From the NCBI GenBank assembly GCA_964489955.1, contig CAZBAV010000001.1:1-64000 (forward strand): DNA of 64,000 nucleotides, in the 5' to 3' direction. Of this stretch, positions 53,780 through 63,000 are shown piece after piece (position 1 is the stretch's first letter; the number at the start of each line of letters is the position of its first letter). The stretch is from Leadbetterella sp964489955. GTDB lineage: Bacteria; Bacteroidota; Bacteroidia; Cytophagales; Spirosomataceae. The notes under the pieces were generated by a model. That model had not been told where the DNA came from and ran no database searches. It saw nothing but the letters and a program-made list of their open reading frames with translations. A program made the position numbers and the translations under genes.

Positions 53780-54649
53780 CTACGCTTTACTTGGGATAAT
53801 TTTTTTAAGAGGAGTTATAAGCAGTACAAGAAGAGTACCTACAACTAAGCCTATTAATAGATCTTTAAGGAAAGCAGGTAGAGCAGGTAGTAAATGGTGG
53901 AAGAAGTCTATATTATGTGAGAAAATTCCACCAGATACCAAAAGAAGTGCAATAGTGCCAATTACAGAAAGGGCTCTTATTACTTTGGGTAAGGAATTTA
54001 CCAACCCTTTTCCCAATGCGGCATTGAAGCCTTGGTTGTTATCCTTTGCTATTAATTTATAACCGAAATCATCCATTCTCACAATCAGAGCCACAATTCC
54101 ATACACCCCAACTGTGGCAATAATAGCTACAGCTGAAACTGTAATTATTTGGGTAGTTAGGTCTTGGTGTAATGCCTGAACAGAATGTAAGGCAAGGATA
54201 ACAATTTCTATTGAAAGGATAAAATCTGTAGTAATTGCCGATTTGATTTTGGCTTTTTCAGCCTCGGGGCTATTGGAATCTGCAGATTCTGAAGCTTGTG
54301 TATGCTCTTCTTTCTTAAGGAAGAAATAATGGATTATTTTCTCTGCACCTTCATAAGCCAGATAACACCCTCCAAGTATAAGGATTACAGTAATAGCTAC
54401 AGGGAAGAAGTAATTGAGTAATAATGCTATAGGTACAATAATGACCTTGTTTAAAAAGGAACCTTTAGTAATGGCCCATAGAACAGGGATTTCTCTCGAA
54501 GAAACAAAGCCGGTAGCTTTTTCAGCATTTACTGCCAGGTCATCTCCCAAGATGGCTGCTGTTTTCCGTGTTGCTACCTTGGTAGCTACTGCCACGTCGT
54601 CCATTAAAGCGGCTATATCGTCTAATACAGCAAAAATTCCTGATGCCAT
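53780..54649 (-). CDS. DUF808 (YedI) family membrane protein
   Basis: 289 residues. N-terminus MASGIFAVLDDIAALMDDVA and TRKTAAILGDDLAVNAEK are diagnostic for DUF808. About six membrane spans follow, including PVAITVILILGGCYLAYEGA. Function unknown in the family. Stand-alone gene with a short 3' interval before the DinB-like gene. Confidence 0.9.
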   Translation of the reverse strand: MASGIFAVLDDIAALMDDVAVATKVATRKTAAILGDDLAVNAEKATGFVSSREIPVLWAITKGSFLNKVIIVPIALLLNYFFPVAITVILILGGCYLAYEGAEKIIHYFFLKKEEHTQASESADSNSPEAEKAKIKSAITTDFILSIEIVILALHSVQALHQDLTTQIITVSAVAIIATVGVYGIVALIVRMDDFGYKLIAKDNNQGFNAALGKGLVNSLPKVIRALSVIGTIALLLVSGGIFSHNIDFFHHLLPALPAFLKDLLIGLVVGTLLVLLITPLKKIIPSKA

Positions 54650-54900
54650 TAGTTATGTTTTTTTGTAAAATTACATGTTTTGATTGAATAGAAATCTGTG
54701 TGTGGTGGTATTTTTTTTGCTTTCATTTCTTGGTATTTGGAATGTAAATTAGGTCGGATTGCTCTCTTATAAGATTAGATTAATTACATTTATCGTTTTT
54801 TTAACCAATGAATGAGCCATCTGTTAATAGAATTTGGTGAAACTGTATTAATTTTACGGTGACAGAAAATTGTACATTCTGTATATAAGTACTTATAGTA

Positions 54901-55233
54901 ATGCCAATGGCTAATCAAGAAAAATCAACCGTTTTGGGTCGGTTGCAAGAAAAATGGGGACTAGAGAGTCTCATACAGGTAGTGGCTGTGTTAGTTGTGT
55001 TTTCGTTAGCAGGTTCTTCTGTTGTGTTTTTAAGAAAAACCTTCTTTAATTTCTTGGGTTTTGATGATTCCACCTCTATGTGGCTTAAGACTATCACATA
55101 TATCCTCTTTGTTTTCCCAGCCTACCAAGTTCTTTTATTAACTTATGGTTTTATCCTAGGACAATTTAGCTTTTTCTGGGAAAAAGAGAAAAAGATGGTA
55201 AAGTGGGTGGTGAGCAAGTTTAAAGGGAAATAA
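54901..55233 (+). CDS. small two-span membrane protein (DUF6787-like)
   Basis: 110 residues; ATG at 54901 or 54907. Two hydrophobic spans (about 22-44 and 62-86) and a C-terminus FFWEKEKKMVKWV, typical of a small Bacteroidota family probably called DUF6787. Function unknown; no operon partner. Confidence 0.65.
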   Translation: MPMANQEKSTVLGRLQEKWGLESLIQVVAVLVVFSLAGSSVVFLRKTFFNFLGFDDSTSMWLKTITYILFVFPAYQVLLLTYGFILGQFSFFWEKEKKMVKWVVSKFKGK

Positions 55234-55790
55234 ACCTTGGCAAAACGGGTAGCTTTGTCGCTTCCACTTATCAGGAAATAATTGTTTTCCTGTGTGACTG
55301 TGTACTGACTACCTTCTTCTTTGGTGAGTTTTATATTAATCACAAAAAACTGCCATTCTGTAATGCTGAAAGCTTCTCAGGAAGCATTTCTGTGTGTTGT
55401 GTCTTCTAATACAAAGTTAAAGAAGAAATGATTAGAAGCATGAGTGGTTTTACATATCTTTAGTCTGCCTTCGGTCAGGAACTCCTTTACCGTTTTTCCA
55501 GGTCTTAAATGCAGTTCTTTCACGGTAGAGAAAAACGTGTTTTCTATATGGAACAGGTGCTGTATCTCATGGGTGATATAGTGGGCATCTATACGTTTAA
55601 GTATGGCAGCTGTACCGCAATTTGATCAAAAGTTACCTGAGATTTTAGTTTTGCATTTTTTGTAATCTGCCATTAGGGAATAGGTTATTATTTTCAGTTG
55701 TCTAATTACAAATTCATCTATTATCTAGTTATTCAAGGTCTGAAAATCTCTTTTTTTGCTTAGATTTGAGGTTAATACAAATTTTTGTTA
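55234..55790. other. intergenic region with gene remnants
   Basis: About 550 bases between two plus-strand genes. It holds the degraded DUF3667 gene on the minus strand (55377-55673) and, further left in the same frame, a short open stretch (about 55258-55376; EEGSQYTVTQENNYFLIS) of unknown origin. No RNA gene seen. Confidence 0.6.
55377..55673 (-). pseudogene. DUF3667-type protein, degraded
   Basis: From an ATG at 55671-55673 the minus strand reads MADYKKCKTKISGNF, stop, SNCGTAAILKRIDAHYI, then ENTFFSTVKELHLRPGKTV and KEFLTEGR, ending at 55377. This matches the N-terminus of DUF3667 proteins (zinc ribbon CxxC...NFCSNCG, then the RPGKT-(I/V)-E motif). The TGA sits where the third zinc-ribbon Cys (TGC) should be, and the membrane-spanning C-terminus is gone. 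It is therefore a nonsense-bearing, truncated remnant. Confidence 0.7.
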
Positions 55791-58700
55791 ATGAACCGTC
55801 TTTTTATCCTTTTCCTATTATTTGCTTTTCCGTCTTTGGGTCAGATAAAGCCTCAGTTTTTGCTTGAAAACAATGACCGATGGGTAGATTCTGTTTTTAA
55901 TACTTTATCTCTAGACGAGAAGATTGGGCAGATACTTATGCCAAGAGCAAACTTTTCTGGACAACCCTATGAGTCAGAGAAGCTGAAACAGTGGGTGAAG
56001 GATTATAAGCTGGGTGGCTTTGTGTTTTTTGCTGGGCCGCCAACTGTACAGGCTCGTGTGGTAAATGAGTTACAAAGTGTGAGTAAGGTACCTTTGATGA
56101 TCGGAGTAGATATGGAGTGGGGCCTAGCCATGCGTTTAGATAGCACGGTGAGGTTTCCGTATCAGTTGGCTTTAGGTGCTATGCAAGGAGGTGATGACCT
56201 GATTTACCGGATGGGAGTTGAGGTGGGCAAACAAGCTAAAAGGATGGGTATTCATATAAATTACGCTCCTGTGGTTGACATTAATAACAATCCGAAAAAT
56301 CCGGTAATAAACTTCCGTTCGTTTGGTGAAGATAAGTATTCTGTAGCCAATAAGGCCTTGGCATATATGAAAGGGATGCAGTCCCAAAATCTGCTTGTTT
56401 CTGCAAAACATTTTCCCGGGCATGGTGATACGGGAGTAGACTCGCATTATGATTTGCCGGTGATAAGCCACAGTAAAGAACATTTGAAAAATAATGAGCT
56501 TTTTCCGTTTAAATATTTGGTGGAAAATGGACTAAGTGGGGTTATGACGGCTCATTTAAATATTCCTTCTTTGGAAAAAACGGCTAACTTGGCTTCTACT
56601 TTTTCTTCGAGTATTATAACAGATTTGCTTAAAAAAGATATGGGTTTTTCTGGCCTTATTTTTACCGACGCCATGGATATGCAAGGTGCGGTAAAGAACT
56701 TTAAGCCAGGTGAAGCCATGGTGAAGGCAGTTTTAGCGGGAAATGACGTGTTAGAGACCTTTATAGATGTGCCTACTGCCTTTGCAGCCTTGAAAAACGC
56801 TGTTTTAGATAAAACTTTGCCCGAAAGTATTTTGAATGAACGAGTGAAGAAGGTTCTTAAAGCCAAGGCTTGGGTAGGCTTAAATGACTACAAACCCATT
56901 GTTATGGCTAACCTGATAGAGGATTTGAATACGCGGGAGTCAGACTTCTTGAACCGTACTTTTGCAGAGAAAACTCTTATTGCCTTAAAAACTAGTGACT
57001 TTCCGGTAAAAGATTTAACTAAGCCGCTTACGGTGGTTTCATTAGGTGCTGAGAGCTCTACCTATTTCCAACAAATGACACAGAAGTATGTCACTGCAAA
57101 AGAAATCAATATCGGAAAAGATACAGGTCTGGATGTGCTGGATAACCTTCCTGCTGCGGGCACCGTAGTGGTAGGTCTACATTTAGGAAATATTCGTCCG
57201 GGAGCCAAGTATGGTTTAGAACCATATATGCTCACTGCTCTGGAAAAACTGGAGAATGCCACATTGGTTATTTTTGGTAACCCTTATGTATTAGATAATA
57301 TTCCGAACATCCAGGAATTTCCTTCTGTTTTAATGGCCAACCAGCTAACTAAGTATACAGAAGAAGCGGCTGCAATGGCAGTTTTTGGGGCAATTGACGT
57401 AAATGGCAGGCTCCCAGTAACAGTAAATGCGGACTTTAAGTATAATGCAGGTATATGGGTACAGAATATCGGTCGTTTGGCATATGGTACACCAGAAATG
57501 GCGGGTATTGATGGAAAACTTTTGGAGGCAAGAATAGATTCTGTAGTTAATTTAGGACTAAATGAAAAGGCTTACCCGGGAGCAGTGGTGGAAGTGGCCC
57601 AAAATGGAAGGGTCATTTACCAAAAAGCTTTTGGGTACCATACGTATGAAGATGCAAATTTGCATAAAAAGGTTTTGAAAGCAAACCAAATTTTTGAGGT
57701 CGGAAATCAGTCTGATGCTATGGATAACCCTAATTTTGCTAGCTCTTCTCAAGCAAATTTACCAAATGGGCAAAAAGTTTTAGGTGCCGTAAATGTAACA
57801 GATTTGTATGATTTGGCTAGTGTAACCAAAATTACAACTTCAGCCCTGGCTGTTATGCAGCTAATGAGCGATGGTAGATTTGACTTGGATAAGAAATTTG
57901 CAGATTATTATCCAGAATATAAAGGTAGTAATAAAGAGAATCTTACCTTTAGGGATATGCTTACCCACAGGTCTGGACTGAAAGCATGGATTCCTTTTTG
58001 GATGGACTGCATAGATAGTGTATCTACCATGAAGAAAGCTTTGGAGTTAAATACAGGTTTGGAGGAGTTCTACGTAAAGGACTATAAAAAGCAAGGTTTC
58101 TTTGCTCGCTTATTTAAAGCGAAACCTAAGTATACGCTTAATTTCGATAAGACTTTGGAGTCTAGTAAGGAAGCTTGGCTTAAATCACTAAGTCCAGAAA
58201 GTATTACTTGGAAACCCGGCATCTTCTCAAATAAGAAAGACGCCACTTATTCTATTGAAATAGCCGACACTCTGTTTATGAATGCAGATCGAGTAGCTTT
58301 TATTTATAACCAAATAAAGGAATCTCCTGTAAAGGTTGATCAGGGTTATGTATATTCTGATTTACACTATTATACCTATCCTATGTTTATGGAAAAACTT
58401 ACGGGTATAAAGTGGGAAGATTATCTGAAGAAAACCTATGCGGCTTTAGGGGCTAGCAGTCTCACCTACAATCCTACAAGGTTTTATAGTTTAAGTCAGA
58501 TTGTACCTACAGAACGTGATACGCTGTTTCGTAAAACTTTAATTCATGGTCGTGTGCATGACGAAGGAGCGGGTATGCTAAATGGGGTATCTGGTCATGC
58601 AGGACTTTTTGGGAACGCCAATGATGTTACCAAGTTAATGCAAATGTATTTACAAGGCGGTTCGTATGGTGGCCAAGAGTTTATTAAGCCAGAAGTTTTG

Positions 58701-58994
58701 GCGGAGGCTACTCGTTACCAATTTCCAGAAGAAGGAAGTAGAAGGGGAATAGCTTTTGATAAGCCAGATTTTAACCCTAAAATATTGAGTGGTCCAAGAT
58801 TATCTTCGAAAGAGAGTTTTGGTCATTCGGGATATACGGGTACGTTTGCTTGGGTGGATCCTAAATATAAGTTGGTTTATACATTTTTGTCAAATCGGGT
58901 TTATCCTACAAGGGATAATTCTAAGATTTCGACCCTTAATTTACGCACAGCTATTGGTGATGAAGTGATAAGAACTATAAAAGAGAAGAAATGA
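55791..58994 (+). CDS. GH3 beta-N-acetylhexosaminidase (NagZ-like) fused to a serine hydrolase
   Basis: 1067 residues from the ATG at 55791 (an upstream TTG is unlikely). Signal peptide ends near PSLGQ. NagZ domain about 30-370 with KHFPGHGDTGVDSHYDLP and nucleophile Asp293 in FTDAMDM; a GH3 C-terminal domain to about 560; then a class C beta-lactamase-like domain from about 590 with Ser677-Val-Thr-Lys680, YSD near 850 (Asn to Asp) and HSG near 1014. The fusion is recurrent in Bacteroidota and suggests coupled removal of sugars and peptides from peptidoglycan fragments. Confidence 0.92.
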   Translation: MNRLFILFLLFAFPSLGQIKPQFLLENNDRWVDSVFNTLSLDEKIGQILMPRANFSGQPYESEKLKQWVKDYKLGGFVFFAGPPTVQARVVNELQSVSKVPLMIGVDMEWGLAMRLDSTVRFPYQLALGAMQGGDDLIYRMGVEVGKQAKRMGIHINYAPVVDINNNPKNPVINFRSFGEDKYSVANKALAYMKGMQSQNLLVSAKHFPGHGDTGVDSHYDLPVISHSKEHLKNNELFPFKYLVENGLSGVMTAHLNIPSLEKTANLASTFSSSIITDLLKKDMGFSGLIFTDAMDMQGAVKNFKPGEAMVKAVLAGNDVLETFIDVPTAFAALKNAVLDKTLPESILNERVKKVLKAKAWVGLNDYKPIVMANLIEDLNTRESDFLNRTFAEKTLIALKTSDFPVKDLTKPLTVVSLGAESSTYFQQMTQKYVTAKEINIGKDTGLDVLDNLPAAGTVVVGLHLGNIRPGAKYGLEPYMLTALEKLENATLVIFGNPYVLDNIPNIQEFPSVLMANQLTKYTEEAAAMAVFGAIDVNGRLPVTVNADFKYNAGIWVQNIGRLAYGTPEMAGIDGKLLEARIDSVVNLGLNEKAYPGAVVEVAQNGRVIYQKAFGYHTYEDANLHKKVLKANQIFEVGNQSDAMDNPNFASSSQANLPNGQKVLGAVNVTDLYDLASVTKITTSALAVMQLMSDGRFDLDKKFADYYPEYKGSNKENLTFRDMLTHRSGLKAWIPFWMDCIDSVSTMKKALELNTGLEEFYVKDYKKQGFFARLFKAKPKYTLNFDKTLESSKEAWLKSLSPESITWKPGIFSNKKDATYSIEIADTLFMNADRVAFIYNQIKESPVKVDQGYVYSDLHYYTYPMFMEKLTGIKWEDYLKKTYAALGASSLTYNPTRFYSLSQIVPTERDTLFRKTLIHGRVHDEGAGMLNGVSGHAGLFGNANDVTKLMQMYLQGGSYGGQEFIKPEVLAEATRYQFPEEGSRRGIAFDKPDFNPKILSGPRLSSKESFGHSGYTGTFAWVDPKYKLVYTFLSNRVYPTRDNSKISTLNLRTAIGDEVIRTIKEKK

Positions 58995-59185
58995 AAGATA
59001 TAAACTGGAAATATCCTGTCGTTGTAATTGTATTGGCTATTGCAATTGGCTTTTTAATAAACATGTTTTACGGTATGAATTTCGACGAAAACCTGACAGA
59101 CATGACTAAGACTTCTAAATTATTGACGTACGGAGTAATGTTTGTAGTACTTTTGGTGTGGAAAAATTACAAGAAGAAGCCTTGA
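58991..59185 (+). CDS. small two-span membrane protein
   Basis: 64 residues: spans near 9-26 (VVVIVLAIAIGFLINMF) and 44-58. Overlaps the GH3 fusion stop by four bases (ATGA), so it is translationally coupled. No family recognised. Confidence 0.65.
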   Translation: MKDINWKYPVVVIVLAIAIGFLINMFYGMNFDENLTDMTKTSKLLTYGVMFVVLLVWKNYKKKP

Positions 59186-59196
59186 GTGCTTCTTCT
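59172..59196 (+). terminator. possible terminator hairpin
   Basis: AGAAGAAGC (59172-59180) pairs with GCTTCTTCT (59188-59196) around 7 bases, overlapping the end of the small membrane gene; only weak T-rich tail. Confidence 0.4.
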
Positions 59197-59350
59197 CTTC
59201 ATGTAGTATAATGATTGACTTAATGCAATAAATTTAGTTTGCAGCATCTCCGTTGATTACGAATTAGTGAATTAAAAAATATTTGGACAAAAGGAGACGA
59301 AATACCAATTTCCGATAGCTCAATGAGTCGTAGATAACCAAAAAGCTTCT

Positions 59351-59358
59351 TATCTTTG
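59351..59358 (+). promoter_or_regulatory. -7 promoter element, near-leaderless gene
   Basis: TATCTTTG, exact TAnnTTTG match, ending 6 bases before the ATG at 59365. No clear -33 element. Confidence 0.45.
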
Positions 59359-59364
59359 CACTAG

Positions 59365-59739
59365 ATGAGACGATTCCTCGCCATATTCATGCTAGGTATT
59401 TACCTGTTTTCAAACGTTGAGTTTTGTCAACTTTTGAAAATTCCACTTTTTGTGGAGCATTACCAGGAATATGTTGCGAATGGAGAAGGTGATTTGATCG
59501 ATTTTTTGGTGCATCATTACGGTGGTCATGAAATGGATTCGGATTGGGATACCGATATGAAACTCCCTTTTATGACGCCAGGTGTAGATTTTAATATGGC
59601 GTTTTATCTCCCTAAAATTACATTTGAAATAGATACGAAAGCTTTTGAGTACGTAGAGTACAGCCAGCCTATTGGTAAAACGCAAAGCTTTTTAGCCTCC
59701 TATTTCAATAATATCCTCCAACCTCCGCGTATAGGTTAA
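59365..59739 (+). CDS. exported protein of unknown function upstream of the metal pump
   Basis: 124 residues. Hydrophobic N-terminus MRRFLAIFMLGIYLFSNVEF is a likely signal sequence. The rest contains HYQEYVANGEGDLIDFLVHH and HHYGGHEMDSDWDTDMK, rich in His and Asp, which might bind metal. Genes like this often precede metal-efflux operons in Bacteroidota. No catalytic motif. Confidence 0.7.
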   Translation: MRRFLAIFMLGIYLFSNVEFCQLLKIPLFVEHYQEYVANGEGDLIDFLVHHYGGHEMDSDWDTDMKLPFMTPGVDFNMAFYLPKITFEIDTKAFEYVEYSQPIGKTQSFLASYFNNILQPPRIG

Positions 59740-60033
59740 ATAGATTGTAGACCGTTTCAAGGAACTGTTGTATTAGGGTAATCCTGATATGATGATTTTC
59801 TGTGATTCTAAATCGGTCTGTTTATTTTACCTATTTGATTATCCAGAAGTTTTGTACAAAGTAGGGCCTCGGCTACGCTCCACCTGACAGTGAAGTATCG
59901 CGTGGTTACGTTTACGCTCGATCTGACCATAAACCTTTGCATTGGTCTTGGTTACGCTTGAACTAATGGTGAGTTAATCACCAAACACACAAGCCTTCTA
60001 TTTGGATAATCGTAAACCGATTATTAAAAAATA
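59740..60033. other. intergenic region holding a nested inverted-repeat element
   Basis: About 290 bases without a gene. Contains the structured element described separately at 59811-60022. Confidence 0.6.
59811..60022. repeat. nested inverted-repeat element with three internal TACGCT repeats
   Basis: Outer arms pair in order: AATCGG (59811) with CCGATT (60017), TTTAC (59828) with GTAAA (60012), GATTATCC (59839) with GGATAATC (60004), AGAAG (59847) with CTTCT (59995), TTGT (59954 minus 100, i.e. 59854) with ACAA (59989). Inside lie three degenerate repeats (CTACGCTCCACCTGAC near 59874, TTACGCTCGATCTGAC near 59914, TTACGCTTGAAC near 59952), 38-40 bases apart, and a hairpin TGGTGA/TCACCA (59967/59978). 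Ends 12 bases before the pump start codon. Could be a miniature mobile element or a structured mRNA leader. Confidence 0.55.
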
Positions 60034-63000
60034 ATGCTTAATAATATAATCCGCTTTTCACTGCGGAACAAACTCATTATCGGCCTGTTTACCATTGGCC
60101 TGGTAATTTTGGGTGTGTATGAGGCTACTAAATTGCCCATAGATGCCCAGCCGGATATCACCACTAACCAAGTGCAAGTGATTACAGTAGCTCCCTCTTT
60201 TGGGGCTGCAGATATAGAACGACTGGTTACCATACCTATAGAACTAGCCAATAGTAACATTTCGGGTGTTACAGAAATACGGAGTTTTAACCGTTTTGGC
60301 TTATCGTTGGTCACCATTGTTTTTGATGATAAGACCGATGTTTATTGGGCACGTCAGCAAGTTGCCGAGCGTTTGGTTCAGGTAAAAGACCAAATCCCAG
60401 ACGGAATTGGTAATCCTGAACTTGGACCTATTTCTACAGGTTTGGGTGAAATTTTTCAATATGTAGTCCGTGCCAAAAAAGGTTTTGAAGCAAAATACAA
60501 TGAAACTCAACTGCGAACTATCCAGGACTGGGTTATCCGTCGTCAACTTTTGGGGACGCAGGGAGTGGCGGAAGTAAGTAGTTTTGGAGGAAAGCTGAAG
60601 CAATATGAAATCGCTGTTACCCCCCAAAAGCTTCAAGCGTTTGGTTTAAACATAAAGGAGGTTTTTGATGCTGTAGAAACCAATAACCAAAATACGGGAG
60701 GAGCTTATATAGAAAAAGCCGAAACGGTGCTTTTTATTCGTACTGAAGGTTTAATTGGCAGTATTGAGGACATTAAAAATATTGCGGTACGCTATACTTC
60801 TAGTGGAAGTCCGGTTTTGGTGAAAGATGTGGCCGAAGTAAAAATAGGGTACGCAACCCGCTACGGAGCTATGACTTATAATGACCAAGGGGAAGTTTCG
60901 GGTGCTATTGTTTTGATGCTTAAAGGTGAAAATGCCAATAAAGTCATTAAAAACATAAAAGAACGATTGACTGAAATAGAAAAAACCTTGCCAGAAGGCG
61001 TGGTTATAGAACCCTTTCTAGACAGAGCCAAAATGGTGAATAACACGATCAAAACTATAGAAACTAACTTGCTAGAAGGAGCTCTGATTGTAGTTTTCAT
61101 CTTAATTCTTTTTCTTGGAAACCTCCGAGCCGGGCTTTTGGTAGCTTCCGTCATTCCGCTTTCTATGCTCTTTGCCATCATTATGATGAACATTTTTGGT
61201 GTGGGCGGAAACCTTATGAGTTTAGGAGCTTTAGACTTCGGACTCATTGTGGATGGAGCGGTAATTATTGTGGAGGCCGTGTTACACCAGCTTTCCAAAC
61301 ATAGGCACTTTGCAGGCATGGATCGTAAAGGTATGGATGACCAAATATATGACTCTTCTACCAAAATGGTTAACTCTGCCGTTTTCGGCCAAATTATCAT
61401 CTTGGTGGTGTATCTGCCTATTTTTACCTTGAAAGGAATTGAAGGTAAAATGTTTATTCCAATGGCCCAAACGGTAGTTTTTGCTTTGGTAGGGGCATTT
61501 ATACTTTCGCTTACTTATGTGCCTATGATGAGTGCATTGGTGTTGAAAGTGCCAAATAAGGAAAGTATTTCGGATAAGTATATGGCAAAAGTTGAGGCTT
61601 TCCATCATAAATACTTGTTCAAAAGTTTAAAATTCTCCAAACCTATTTTGTTAGCCGTTCTGCTTCTATTTGGCGGTGCCGTATTTGTTCTTTCCCGAAT
61701 GGGCGGTGAGTTTGTACCCTCTTTAGAAGAAGGTGATTTCGCAGTTGAAATGCGGATCTTACCGGGAAGTAACATCAACACCACCATAAAGGAAACCAAC
61801 AAAGCTGCCAGTATTTTGCTTAGCCAGTTTCCAGAGGTAGAAAAAGTGGTAACCAAAATAGGTTCTGCTGAAATTCCGACCGAGCCCATGCCAATGGATG
61901 CCGGGGATATGATTGTGGTGTTGAAGCCTAAAAAGCAATGGACGTCTGCCAAGACTTTTCCGGAGTTATCAGAGAAAATGAGTAAAGCATTGGAGGTCAT
62001 TCCCGGCCTAACTACAGGTTTCCAGTTTCCTGTACAGATGCGTTTTAATGAATTAATGACAGGAGCAAGACAAGATGTAGTAGTGAAAATTTTTGGGGAA
62101 GATTTAGACAATCTGGTTAAATACGCCCATCAATTGGGAGGCTTGATTAGCAAAGTGCCTGGAGCTCAAGATCTTTATATCGAGCCTCTTATTGGAGCCC
62201 CACAAGTGGTGGTAAACTATGATCGTGCGGCTCTGTCACGCTATAAACTATCAGTAGAAGCTGTAAACCGAATCGTAAATTCTGCGTTTGCTGGGCAGAG
62301 TGCAGGAGTTGTTTTTGAGGGCGAGCGTAGGTTTGAGGTGATGGTACGTATGGATGAGGAACAGAAAAATGATATCGAAGATATTCGTGGTTTATTAGTA
62401 CCAACGCCGGGAGGAATACAAGTTCCGCTACACCAAATAGCTTCGGTAGAATACACAAGTAGTCCCAATCAGATTCAGAGAGAAGATACAAAACGACGAA
62501 TTGTAGTTGGTTTTAACGTTCGTGGACGCGATGTGCAAAGCATAGTACAAGAGTTACAGGAAAAAGTAGAGAAAAACATAAAACTAGACACAAGTTACAC
62601 CATTACGTATGGCGGTACATTTGAAAACCTAAACGAGGCAAAGGCCCGTCTAGGTGTGGCTGTACCTATTTCGTTGGCTCTTATTTTCTTGCTCTTGTTT
62701 TTCTCTTTCAGATCTGTAAAATATAGTTTATTGATCTATACAGCTATTCCACTTTCGGCTATTGGGGGTGTGTATTTTTTGGCTTTACGTGGTATGCCGT
62801 TTAGTATTAGTGCGGGTGTGGGTTTCATTGCTTTGTTTGGTGTTGCGGTCTTAAACGGGATAGTTCTAGTAGCAGAATACAACCGTATAAAACAAGGAGA
62901 GGGACTTAATGCAGTTCAAACTGTTTTAAAAGGGACGCGAGTGCGGTTGCGACCTGTTTTAATGACGGCTTTTGTGGCCTCTCTTGGGTTTTTACCTATG

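Noticed and set aside
55625..55632. TGA at a Cys position in the DUF3667-like frame as a possible selenocysteine codon
   Set aside because: The frame also lacks its C-terminal domain and ends early, which fits decay better; no SECIS-like hairpin is evident directly after the TGA, and no selenocysteine machinery is in the window.
59870..59965. Three TACGCT-containing repeats as a CRISPR array
   Set aside because: Repeats are short, degenerate and only three, with no cas genes nearby; the spacing of 38-40 bases does not separate constant repeats from unique spacers.
62189..62491. Minus-strand open frames inside the metal pump gene
   Set aside because: They are antisense shadows of a strongly conserved RND coding frame and have no family features.
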